DNA from: Nonomuraea sediminis
GTDB lineage: Bacteria; Actinomycetota; Actinomycetes; Streptosporangiales; Streptosporangiaceae
NCBI RefSeq assembly: GCF_018531495.1
Contig: NZ_JAHDTI010000004.1
Span: 186,001-250,000, forward strand
DNA length: 64,000 nt
Direction: 5' to 3'
This document shows, piece after piece, positions 35,358-42,682 of this stretch (its first letter is position 1; each line of letters opens with the position of its first letter). A model generated the notes under the pieces. It did not search any database, was not told the origin of the DNA, and saw only the letters and a list, made by a program, of their open reading frames with translations. Made by a program: the position numbers and the translations under genes.

Positions 35358-37100
35358 GTGTCGTTTGGACAGCACCGCGCCAGCCCGAGTCCCGAGCAAC
35401 GCAGGAGAAAGGCCCTGCTGCGCGGCATACTTGCCGGTGTCGCGGTGCTCGCCGTGGTGGCGGGCACGCTCGTCGTGTTACTCGGCGGTGGCGGCGCGCT
35501 GTGCTCGACACGAGAGCCTGTTCTGGTCAGCGTGGCGGCCGCGGTCGACGTAGCGCCGGTGGCCATGGAAGCGGCGGGTCGCTTCAACGACACCAAGACC
35601 ACCGTCGGCGGCCGGTGCGTGCTGGTCCAGGTGACCGAGCAGCCGCCGGCCACCGTGCTGCGCACGCTCATCGGCGACAAGGCGGGCGTGCTGCGCGAGC
35701 GGCCCGACGGCTGGATCGCCGACTCCTCGGCCTGGATCCGGCTGGCCCGCAAGCAGGGCGCCGCCGCGCTGCCCGCAGGCGAGAGCGTGGTGGCCACCTC
35801 GCCGCTGGTGTTCGCCACCCGGTCCTCGCTCGCGCAGCGCTTCGCGGTGGGCAGGACCGAGATGAACTGGCGCATGGTCTTCCCACCGACCGTGCGCGGG
35901 CGGCTGCGGCCCAACGCCGACGAGCCCGACGTGGTGCGCGTGCCCGACCCGTCACTGGCCGGGGCGGGCATCGCCACGGTGGCCGCCGCCCGTGACGTGG
36001 TGGGCAGCGGACCGGCCGCCGACAAGGCGCTCACCGCGTTCGTCCGGTGGGCGCAGGCGGGATCCGCGCCCGACTACCGGACCATGCTGGCCGCCGTGGA
36101 CGACCACACGTTCTGGAAGCGGCCGGTCGTCATCGTGCCCGAGCAGTCCGTCTGGAACCACAACCAGCAGCCCTCCGCCGACCCGGTCGTGGCGCTGCAC
36201 CCGCGCGAGGGCACGATCAACCTCGACTACCCCTACGTGGTGACCGCCACCGACCCGACGGTGGCCGAGGCCTCGACGGCCTTCGCCGACTGGCTGCGCG
36301 GCCCCGAGGCGCAGCAACTGGTACGGCGGGCGGGCTTCAGGTCCGGCGACGGCACCCTCGGCCCGGTCTCTCCTGGACCGCAGATCCCCACCGACCAGCC
36401 CAAGACCCGGCCGTCCGTCTCGCCCCAGGACATCGACGACGCCCTGCAGGCCTGGAGCCGCCTGGCGCCGCCGACCAACATCCTGGTGCTGGCCGACACC
36501 TCCAAGCACATGGCCGAGCCGCTCAAGGACACCACCCGGCTCGGCGTCGCGCTGGCCGCGGCCAAGATCGGCCTGCAGCTCTTCCCCGAATCCACGCACA
36601 TGGGCCTGTGGGAGTTCGCCCAGGGCATCGACCGGCTCAAGCCGTACCGCCAGCGGGTCGGGCTCGGACCGATCAACAAGCCGGAATCGGGGCAGGTGGT
36701 ACGGCGGGGCCGCCTCGACGAGCTGACCAGCACCATCACCGCGCACGGGGAGCTGGACAGCTCCCTGTACGACACGGTCCTCAGCGGGTTCCGCTCGGTC
36801 ACCAGCTCCTACCGCGAGGAGATGAACAACACCCTGCTCGTCATCACGGCGGGCAAGGACGACGGCCACGGCGTCAAGCTGCCCCAGCTCCTCGACAAGC
36901 TGCGCCGGGAGTGGAATCCGTCGCGGCCGGTGCAGATCGTCATCATCGCCTTCGGGACAGGGGCGGACACGGCCGGCCTGCAGCGCATCACCGAGGTGAC
37001 CAACGGGTCGCTGCACGTGGCGCAGAAACCGGACGAGATCATCGACGTCTTCCTCAGCGCCCTGGCCCGCCGCCTCTGCCATCCGACCTGTTCCCCGTAG
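35358..37100 (+). CDS. Secreted substrate-binding-like plus von Willebrand A domain protein
   Basis: A 580-residue protein. One hydrophobic N-terminal helix (about 22-44, ILAGVAVLAVVAGTLVVLL) is an anchor or uncleaved signal. Residues 60-330 resemble a periplasmic solute-binding protein of the extracellular type. Residues 375-560 form a vWA domain with a MIDAS-like D-T-S in LVLADTSKHM and a second-strand LLVITAGKDDGHG. Two cysteines close to the C-terminus may pair. GTG 35358 is chosen, with a weak CAGAAT -10 ahead. Such fusions are widespread in actinomycetes but their ligand is unknown. Confidence 0.8.
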   Translation: MSFGQHRASPSPEQRRRKALLRGILAGVAVLAVVAGTLVVLLGGGGALCSTREPVLVSVAAAVDVAPVAMEAAGRFNDTKTTVGGRCVLVQVTEQPPATVLRTLIGDKAGVLRERPDGWIADSSAWIRLARKQGAAALPAGESVVATSPLVFATRSSLAQRFAVGRTEMNWRMVFPPTVRGRLRPNADEPDVVRVPDPSLAGAGIATVAAARDVVGSGPAADKALTAFVRWAQAGSAPDYRTMLAAVDDHTFWKRPVVIVPEQSVWNHNQQPSADPVVALHPREGTINLDYPYVVTATDPTVAEASTAFADWLRGPEAQQLVRRAGFRSGDGTLGPVSPGPQIPTDQPKTRPSVSPQDIDDALQAWSRLAPPTNILVLADTSKHMAEPLKDTTRLGVALAAAKIGLQLFPESTHMGLWEFAQGIDRLKPYRQRVGLGPINKPESGQVVRRGRLDELTSTITAHGELDSSLYDTVLSGFRSVTSSYREEMNNTLLVITAGKDDGHGVKLPQLLDKLRREWNPSRPVQIVIIAFGTGADTAGLQRITEVTNGSLHVAQKPDEIIDVFLSALARRLCHPTCSP

Positions 37101-37101
37101 G

Positions 37102-37131
37102 TTGGGGGGCGCCCCCGGTGGCGCCCCCCAA
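37102..37131. terminator. Strong bidirectional terminator between vWA gene and LPMO gene
   Basis: TTGGGGGGCGCC (37102-37113) and GGCGCCCCCCAA (37120-37131) form a perfect 12-bp stem with a six-base loop, immediately after the vWA stop and before the LPMO stop on the other strand. A T-rich run follows on the plus strand. Confidence 0.85.
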
Positions 37132-37164
37132 GTCTTTCTGCTTTTCGATCTTTCGGCCTTTCGA

Positions 37165-37902
37165 TCAGAGGTGCTGCCAGAGGGCCGGGGTGTTCGGGGG
37201 TTCCCAGCCGGGGAGCGAGGTGTGCGCCTGGATGCAGCGGTAGCCGGCGCCCGCGTACGTCACCTGGTCACCGATCGCGTAGGCGTGGTTGGCCACCCAG
37301 GTGCCCGCCGGGACCGTGGGCGTGGGGGTCGGCGTCGGAGTCGGGGTGGGCGTCGGGGTCGGCGTGGGCGTCGGCGTCGGGGTGCCGCCACCGCCGCCGA
37401 TCTGCAGGTCGATGCAGGAGTAGAAGGCGTTGGCCGTGTCGGAGATGTTCCAGATGGCCAGCACCTTCTGGCGGCCCGAGTACCCGGACAGGTTCACCGT
37501 GTGCGTCACCGTGGCGGGTGGTTGCTGGCCGTTGCCGTTGACGACGGCCACCCGGGTGTTGCCGATGTAGTACTCGTAGTTGAGCGTGGCGTGCCGGGCG
37601 GTGAAGGTCCAGGTGAAGTTCACCGTCGTGCCGACGGATGTGACCGGCCACGGCTTGCTCTCGTCGCTGAGCTGGGCGAAGCGGGAGTTGCCGCCGTCGC
37701 AGCTGCGCAGGCCCTTGGGGCCCTCCACGCTCTGCGGCTCGTAGATGATCTCGCCGCAGTCGGGCACCTTGCCCTGCGCACAGAACGCCTGGCGGCTGGG
37801 TGGGGAGTTGACGTAGCCGTGCGCCATGGCGGGGCCGGAGGCGACGATGGTGGCCGCGAGTGTGATCACCGCGGCGCTGAGTAAGGTGAGGATTCTTCTC
37901 AT
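37165..37902 (-). CDS. Secreted AA10 lytic polysaccharide monooxygenase with chitin-binding module
   Basis: A 245-residue secreted enzyme. The signal peptide ends A-M-A before H28, which becomes the copper-binding N-terminal histidine of the mature protein (HGYVNSPPSR). The second brace histidine is H104 (TARHATL). The AA10 domain runs to about 168. A (PT)n linker follows, then a CBM5/12-type module (about 197-245, W-x-x-N-H-A-Y and W-E-P-P). It would oxidatively cleave chitin or cellulose. RBS is AAAGGAGCC. Transcription is likely controlled by the palindrome at 37944-37956, which is also found before doxX. Confidence 0.93.
   Translation of the reverse strand: MRRILTLLSAAVITLAATIVASGPAMAHGYVNSPPSRQAFCAQGKVPDCGEIIYEPQSVEGPKGLRSCDGGNSRFAQLSDESKPWPVTSVGTTVNFTWTFTARHATLNYEYYIGNTRVAVVNGNGQQPPATVTHTVNLSGYSGRQKVLAIWNISDTANAFYSCIDLQIGGGGGTPTPTPTPTPTPTPTPTPTPTPTVPAGTWVANHAYAIGDQVTYAGAGYRCIQAHTSLPGWEPPNTPALWQHL
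37318..37384 (-). repeat. Proline-threonine microsatellite in the LPMO linker
   Basis: Roughly eleven tandem copies of a six-base unit encode a Pro-Thr linker between the catalytic and binding domains. Slippage here would vary linker length without changing frame. Confidence 0.8.
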
Positions 37903-37936
37903 GGAGGCTGGCTCCTTTACATGGGGGGATACCCCG

Positions 37937-37965
37937 AATCTAAAGGAAAGTTTCCTAACGGTAAA
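37937..37965 (-). promoter_or_regulatory. LPMO promoter with operator palindrome in its spacer
   Basis: On the minus strand, -35 TTTACC (37965-37960) and -10 TAGATT (37942-37937) are 17 bp apart. The spacer contains AGGAAA-C-TTTCCT, a perfect 13-bp palindrome (37944-37956). A bound protein here would block RNA polymerase. The same arrangement precedes doxX. Confidence 0.7.
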
Positions 37966-37983
37966 TGCCGGGTTGACGCCCTG

Positions 37984-38388
37984 TCAGCGTTTCTTTCTGA
38001 CCCTGGACACCAGCGTGTCGAAGGACCAGGGGCCGCTGCCGATCAGCACGAGCAGCAGGAACGACCAGCAGAACAGGGCCGCGGGCTCGCCGCCGTTGAT
38101 CAGCGGGAAGAGGCCCTTGGGCTGGTGGACGGTGAAGTAGGCGAAGGCCATCGTGCCCGAGCAGAGCAGGGCGGCGGCGCGGGTGGCCAGGCCGAGCATG
38201 ACCAGGCCGCCGGCGACCAGCTCGATCACGGCGGCCCACCAGTAGGGCCACGCGCCGATCGGGGGCGGCGCGCCGCCGCCGCGTGGGCCGCCCGGCACAC
38301 CGAACAGGGTGGCTGCGCCATGACAGGCGAACAGCAGGCCTACCACTACGCGGAACAGTGAGACCACGGCGTCACGGATCGGCTCCAT
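37984..38388 (-). CDS. DoxX family membrane protein
   Basis: A 134-residue protein with four transmembrane helices: LFRVVVGLLFACHGAATLFGV, WWAAVIELVAGGLVMLGL, AALLCSGTMAFAYFTVH and FCWSFLLLVLIGSGPWS. DoxX-family proteins are linked to redox and thiosulfate:quinone metabolism, and in mycobacteria to a membrane oxidoreductase complex. ATG 38388 lies 28 nt from a promoter whose spacer holds the same palindrome as the LPMO gene downstream, so both are probably controlled by one repressor. It could support electron supply for the copper enzyme, which is speculation. Confidence 0.9.
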   Translation of the reverse strand: MEPIRDAVVSLFRVVVGLLFACHGAATLFGVPGGPRGGGAPPPIGAWPYWWAAVIELVAGGLVMLGLATRAAALLCSGTMAFAYFTVHQPKGLFPLINGGEPAALFCWSFLLLVLIGSGPWSFDTLVSRVRKKR

Positions 38389-38415
38389 GAAGAGCTCCTT
38401 CGCGGGGGTGGCCTA

Positions 38416-38444
38416 AATGTAAAGGAAACTTTCCTAATAGTGAA
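38416..38444 (-). promoter_or_regulatory. doxX promoter with the same operator palindrome
   Basis: On the minus strand, -35 TTCACT (38444-38439) and -10 TACATT (38421-38416) are exactly 17 bp apart. The spacer holds AGGAAA-G-TTTCCT (38423-38435). Spacing and flanks (TTA before, TTTA after) match the LPMO promoter. Confidence 0.7.
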
Positions 38445-38574
38445 CATCGCATCCGGCCATAACGCGGCGTTATGTCCATGAACGAAACATGAGCCGTTGT
38501 CGAGTGTCGCCCGACCAACTCCCGGGGACCTTGCGGATGGTCATCTGATTCTCGGGGGTAAGGGAGTCGTTCTC

Positions 38575-39864
38575 ATGCAGGTCAAAGCTCTGCTCGCGGG
38601 GGCGGTGGTGGCGGCAGGAGGGCTCTCGCTGCCTGCCGTACCGGCCGCCGCCGCGAGCCATCCCAAGGTGCACATCAATCCGGCAAAGGCCTGGCCCGGG
38701 TCGCACGTGCACGTCCGGGCACCCAGGAGGGGCCAGTTCGCGACGGTGACCTCCGAGGCGTTCGCCGACCCGGTCCAGCTCAACGGGAGCACGGGGACGG
38801 CCACGATCAGGCGGGGTGTCGCGCCGGGCACCTACAGCGTGCTGGCGCGCGACGCCGACTCGCGGAGGACGGCCACGGGTCACATCAAGGTGGGGGGCCT
38901 GCACGGGGGTGCCGCGGACATCATCGGTCCCTCTCGTCCCGATCCCCGGCCTGCTGCCGAGGACGCCGTTCCCGCCTCTCCCGACCGGCCTCGTCCGGCT
39001 GACAATGCCCTTCGGCCCTTCGACAGCGCCGCTCGGCTCGCCGAGCCGGTGGCAGCGCCTCCTCCGGTCGACCGCAAGGGTCCGCGGCTCCAGGGCCCCG
39101 GCCCGCGGTTGCCCAATGGCAAGATGCCCAAGCAGTACAACGACGGTGACACGTTCACCCCTCGGCATCCGAATGCGTGGATGCGGTCTCACCGTCCGCA
39201 CCGCCAGGAGGACCGTGGCGCCCGCGCACTCAAGGACTTCTACCGCCAGCCGGACCGCCAGGCTCGCAACCCCATGAACAACGGCCGCCACCTGGGCCAG
39301 CGCCCGCAGTTCCCCGGTCAGCGGTCGCAGCTCCCCGGCAAGCACTCCCAGTTCCCTGGCCAGCGGTCGCAGTTCCCAGGTAAGAACTCCCGCTTCCCCG
39401 GTAAGAACTCCCAGTTCCCGGGTCAGCGGTCGCAGTTCCCTGGCAAGCAGTCCCGCTTCCCTGGTCAGAACTCGCGCTTCCCCGGGCAGCAGGGGCAGCT
39501 TCCGTGGGGGCAGCGGGGGCAGTTCCCGGGATCGCACTCGCAGTTCCCAGGCAAGCACTCCCAATTCCCCGGCCAGCACTCGCAGTTCCCAGGTAAGAAC
39601 TCGCGCTTCCCCAGGCAGCAGGGGCAGCTTCCGTGGGGGCAGCGGGGGCAGTTCCCGGGGCCGTGGTCGCAGTTCCCTGGCAAGCACTCGCAGTTCCCGG
39701 GCCAGCGGTCGCAGTTCCCAGGTAAGCACTCGCAGTTCCCGGGTCAGCGGTCGCAGTTCCCAGGTAAGCACTCGCAGTTCCCCGGTAAGAACTCGCGCTT
39801 CCCTGGGAAGCATGGGCATTTCTCGAAGGATCTGCCGGTTCCCGCGCACGTCAGCGGGCTCTAG
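38575..39864 (+). CDS. Secreted heptapeptide-repeat protein of unknown function
   Basis: A 429-residue protein, not recognised. A signal peptide (about 1-27, ending A-A-A-A) precedes a small domain (28-110) that reads as a beta-sandwich or cell-surface fold (HVHVRAPRRGQFATVTSEAF). A proline-rich stretch follows, then from about 240 some 24 near-perfect heptads of the form S-Q-F-P-G-[QK]-[RHN]. The tail is basic because of K/R/H at the last heptad positions. Two copies of a variant block with Q-L-P-W-G-Q-R show internal duplication. AAGGGAG precedes ATG 38575. A wall-associated, polyanion- or polysaccharide-binding role would fit but is only inferred. Confidence 0.85.
   Translation: MQVKALLAGAVVAAGGLSLPAVPAAAASHPKVHINPAKAWPGSHVHVRAPRRGQFATVTSEAFADPVQLNGSTGTATIRRGVAPGTYSVLARDADSRRTATGHIKVGGLHGGAADIIGPSRPDPRPAAEDAVPASPDRPRPADNALRPFDSAARLAEPVAAPPPVDRKGPRLQGPGPRLPNGKMPKQYNDGDTFTPRHPNAWMRSHRPHRQEDRGARALKDFYRQPDRQARNPMNNGRHLGQRPQFPGQRSQLPGKHSQFPGQRSQFPGKNSRFPGKNSQFPGQRSQFPGKQSRFPGQNSRFPGQQGQLPWGQRGQFPGSHSQFPGKHSQFPGQHSQFPGKNSRFPRQQGQLPWGQRGQFPGPWSQFPGKHSQFPGQRSQFPGKHSQFPGQRSQFPGKHSQFPGKNSRFPGKHGHFSKDLPVPAHVSGL
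39300..39820 (+). repeat. 21-bp tandem coding repeat (heptapeptide array)
   Basis: About 24 units of 21 bases encode the S-Q-F-P-G heptads. Unit sequences differ mainly at the sixth and seventh codons (QR, KH, KN, QN). A larger duplication places the Q-G-Q-L-P-W-G-Q-R block near 39480-39530 and again near 39615-39660. Confidence 0.88.
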
Positions 39865-39875
39865 CGCATACGTGA

Positions 39876-39905
39876 GGGGGCGTGGCTCAGCAGAGCCGCG
39901 CCCCC
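39876..39905. terminator. Bidirectional terminator between the heptad-repeat gene and fbiB
   Basis: GGGGGCGTGGCTC (39876-39888) pairs with GAGCCGCGCCCCC (39893-39905), a 13-bp stem with one G-U pair and an AGCA loop, in the 51-bp gap between convergent genes. Confidence 0.85.
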
Positions 39906-39915
39906 TTCGCGTGCG

Positions 39916-41577
39916 TCAGCGGACGACGATGAAGTCGTCCGGGTCGATCGGCGGCCGATCGGGCGCCGGGGCGGCGGGGTGGCCGACCGCGACGTAGCCC
40001 ACCGGCGTCCACGACTCGGGCAGGTCGAGCAGGTCCGCGGGCACCGGACGCCGATACCACGCCGAGCCCAGGCCCTCCATCGCCAGCTGGATCAGCAGGT
40101 TCTCCACGGCCGCACCGGCCGGCGCCTCGCCGCCGGGGCCGACCCGGCACGGCACCACCAGCAGCGGCGCGTCGTGCAGCTTCCGCCGCAGCTCGGCGGA
40201 CTCGACCAGGACATACCGCACCGGCTCGCCGTCGTGCGGCGCCGTGACGGCCGCCGCCACGGCCCGCCGTACCGCTGACAGGTCGACCGATTCGTCGGAG
40301 AAGTCCGTGACAGTACGGCGGGCCGCGACGACGTCGCGGGAGCCGTAACGGAAGAGGTCCTCGTCGGCGGGGCGGATGAGCGGGCGCACGCCGGGCCCGT
40401 CGTCGGCGGTGACCAGGTGGGCCAGGCCGCGCACGATCGCGATCGGGACACCGGTGAGCTTGCCCTTGACCAGCTCCGCCGCCGCCGCGATCTCGTCGAC
40501 GAGCGCGGTCACGGTGGCGTTCAGCGGGTTGCCGTGGGTGTCGTGGCCGCCGCGGTAGTCCTCCAGCGGGACCACCCCCGCGGCGCCGATCGCCAGATCG
40601 GTCAGCCCGTGCCGCCACGGACGCCCGAACGTGTCAGAGATGATGACGCCCACGTGCTTTCCGAGCTTCGCCCTGATACGGCGGGCCGAGGCGTCGGAGT
40701 CCTCGGGGAGCAGCAGTACGGTGCCCGGCTCGGTGTTCGAGGCGTCCACCCCCGCGGCGGCCATCACGAACCCGTGGTGCGTCTGGGAGATCACCGTGTC
40801 GCCACGCCTGGCCACCACCCGCTCGGTCTCCTCCATGATGGCGGCGGTCCTGTCGGGTGCCAGGCGGATGCGGCCCTCGGCCTTGCTCACGATCTTCGAC
40901 GTGATCACCAGGATGTCGCCATCCCGCACGTCGACCCCGTCGAGCAGTGCCGCCACGTTATCCCCCGGCGCCACCTCCCCGATCCCCAGGACAGGCACCA
41001 CCACCACAGCCTTCCGGCCATCGGCCCCGCCCAGCACATCACCCTCCACCACCACGTCTCCCCCTTCCACCCAAAACCCCGAACCCACCACACCAGAGAC
41101 GCCACTCTCCACCGGCCACCCCGCCACCTGAGACCGACCGCTCCCCGATTCCCCGACACCCACCGCTTCCCTCACCCCGGCCTCCCCGGCGGCCGCCGTC
41201 TCCGTTGGGCCGGGTTCCCTGGTGCTCGCCGTACTGGGGGCGCCGGTCTCCGCCGTCGTCTCTTCCCGCCGTCCCGGCGCCTGGGGATGCGCGCTTCGCG
41301 GTTCCGCGGCGGCCGCCGTCTCCGTTGGGCCGGGTTCCCTGGTGCTCGCCGTACTGGGGGCGCCGGTCTCCGCCGTCGTCTCTTCCCGCCGTCCCGGCGC
41401 CTGGGGATGCGCGTGTTGCGGTTCCGCGGTGCCCGCCGTCTCCATTGCGCCGGGTTCCCCGGTGTCCGCGGTGCCCGCCGCTTTCCTTGCGACGGGTTCC
41501 GTGGGGCTCGCCGTGTTGGGGGCGCCGGGCTTTGGTGTTGTTTCTTCCCGGCGGCCTGGTGCCTGGGGGTGGGTCAT
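39916..41577 (-). CDS. fbiB: Coenzyme F420:L-glutamate ligase / dehydro-F420 reductase, with repeat-expanded N-terminus
   Basis: A 553-residue protein. From about 190 it is standard FbiB: a CofE-like ligase (VVVVPVLGIGEV, VITSKIVSKAEGR, SDTFGRPWRHGLTDLAIG), then an FMN nitroreductase-like domain from about 365. It adds glutamates to F420-0 and reduces the dehydro precursor. The first 190 residues are low-complexity and absent from typical FbiB; they contain 40-residue repeats (HPQAPGRREETTAETGAPST). ATG 41577 overlaps the fbiA stop (ATGA), as expected for the operon, so the extension is probably translated; an internal GTG near residue 175 could yield a short form. Confidence 0.93.
   Translation of the reverse strand: MTHPQAPGRREETTPKPGAPNTASPTEPVARKAAGTADTGEPGAMETAGTAEPQHAHPQAPGRREETTAETGAPSTASTREPGPTETAAAAEPRSAHPQAPGRREETTAETGAPSTASTREPGPTETAAAGEAGVREAVGVGESGSGRSQVAGWPVESGVSGVVGSGFWVEGGDVVVEGDVLGGADGRKAVVVVPVLGIGEVAPGDNVAALLDGVDVRDGDILVITSKIVSKAEGRIRLAPDRTAAIMEETERVVARRGDTVISQTHHGFVMAAAGVDASNTEPGTVLLLPEDSDASARRIRAKLGKHVGVIISDTFGRPWRHGLTDLAIGAAGVVPLEDYRGGHDTHGNPLNATVTALVDEIAAAAELVKGKLTGVPIAIVRGLAHLVTADDGPGVRPLIRPADEDLFRYGSRDVVAARRTVTDFSDESVDLSAVRRAVAAAVTAPHDGEPVRYVLVESAELRRKLHDAPLLVVPCRVGPGGEAPAGAAVENLLIQLAMEGLGSAWYRRPVPADLLDLPESWTPVGYVAVGHPAAPAPDRPPIDPDDFIVVR
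41187..41577 (-). repeat. 120-bp tandem repeats in the fbiB 5' coding region
   Basis: Two 120-bp units (about 41189-41308 and 41309-41428) are identical over about 107 bases; a third, diverged copy runs to the start codon. The period is 40 codons, so frame is kept. Confidence 0.92.
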
Positions 41578-42512
41578 GGGGTGAGGGATTGGGCGAGGGT
41601 CAGGGCGGCTTGGGCCAGGGACCTGGTGGTGTCGGGGGTGGTCATGAGGAGGGGGCGGGCTTGGACCTGGACGCCGGGCAGGGAGACGTGGGCGTCTTCC
41701 TCTGCGACGAGCCACCCGTTGACGAGGTCGGCGCCGTAGAGGTCGAGGACCGCCTGGGCGGTGGTCTCCACGCCGATGGCGGTGAGGCAGGCGTCGGCCA
41801 TGCCGCGGACCGGGGCGCCGCCGATGATGGGGGAGACGCCGACGACCGTCTTGGGCAGGAGGGCGTCGCGGATCCCCGGGACTTGGAGGATCGTGCCGAT
41901 CGAGACAACCGGGTTCGAAGGCGGAAAAATCACGAAATCGGCGGAGGCGATCGCCTCGAGCACCCCGGGGGCAGGCCGGGCCGTGTCCACGCCGACCAGG
42001 GCGATGGACTCGGCGGGCACCGAGGCGCGCAGCCGTACCCACCACTCCTGGAAGTGCACCGCCCGCCGCCCCTGAGCGTCGTTGATCACCACGTGCGTCT
42101 CGCACCGGTCGTCGCTCATCGGCAGCAACCGGACCCCGGGCTGCCAGCGCGCGCACAGCGCCTCGGTGATCTGCGAGAGCGGATAGCCCGCCTCCAGCAT
42201 CTGCGAGCGCACGATGTGCGTGGCGAAGTCGCGGTCGCCGAGCCCGAACCACTGCGGCTCCACCCCGTAGGCCGCGAGCTCCTCCTTGACGACGTGGGAC
42301 TCCTTGGCGCGCCCCCAGCCCTGCTCCTCGTCGATGCCGCCGCCCAGCGTGTACATCACGGTGTCGAGGTCGGGGCAGACCCGCAGGCCGAACAGGGTGA
42401 TGTCGTCACCGGTGTTGCCGATCACGGTGATGTCGGCGTCGGGGGCCGCGGCGCGCAGGCCGCGCAGGAAGCGAGCGCCGCCGATGCCGCCGGCGAGGGA
42501 CACGATGTGCAT
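41574..42512 (-). CDS. fbiA: 2-phospho-L-lactate transferase
   Basis: A 312-residue CofD-type enzyme that joins FO to the phospholactyl or phosphoenolpyruvyl moiety to make F420-0 (or dehydro-F420-0). MHIVSLAGGIGGARFLRGL is the family N-terminus; I-G-N-T-G-D-D binds FO/metal; FPPSNPVVSIGTIL and PIIGGAPVRGMAD are conserved nucleotide-site motifs. ATG 42512 is chosen because upstream in-frame codons are not conserved in type. The stop overlaps fbiB. The guanylyltransferase CofC/FbiD is not in this window. Confidence 0.96.
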   Translation of the reverse strand: MHIVSLAGGIGGARFLRGLRAAAPDADITVIGNTGDDITLFGLRVCPDLDTVMYTLGGGIDEEQGWGRAKESHVVKEELAAYGVEPQWFGLGDRDFATHIVRSQMLEAGYPLSQITEALCARWQPGVRLLPMSDDRCETHVVINDAQGRRAVHFQEWWVRLRASVPAESIALVGVDTARPAPGVLEAIASADFVIFPPSNPVVSIGTILQVPGIRDALLPKTVVGVSPIIGGAPVRGMADACLTAIGVETTAQAVLDLYGADLVNGWLVAEEDAHVSLPGVQVQARPLLMTTPDTTRSLAQAALTLAQSLTP

Positions 42513-42682
42513 GCGGTCAGTCTCGCACCGTGCCCCGACAACCCTGTCCGGGGAGTCACGTTTTCGGTCCCACATGCCCTGAAAAATCATCACAAACGGA
42601 TAGATGTGGTAGATGAGGTTGCTGGGACTCCCGCCGTCGAAGTCAGTCATGTGGCAAACTCCACTCGGGCCAAAGGGCTCCG

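Noticed and set aside
37318..37384. Six-base tandem repeat considered as a regulatory microsatellite
   Set aside because: It encodes the ordinary Pro-Thr linker of a modular secreted enzyme.
39300..39820. Regular 21-bp repeats considered as a CRISPR array or iterons
   Set aside because: There are no unique spacers, the period is a multiple of three and the units translate as uniform heptads in a gene with a signal peptide.
41187..41428. Exact 107-bp duplication considered as a mobile element end or direct repeat from an insertion
   Set aside because: The copies are tandem, in frame and within fbiB, with no transposase or terminal inverted repeats.
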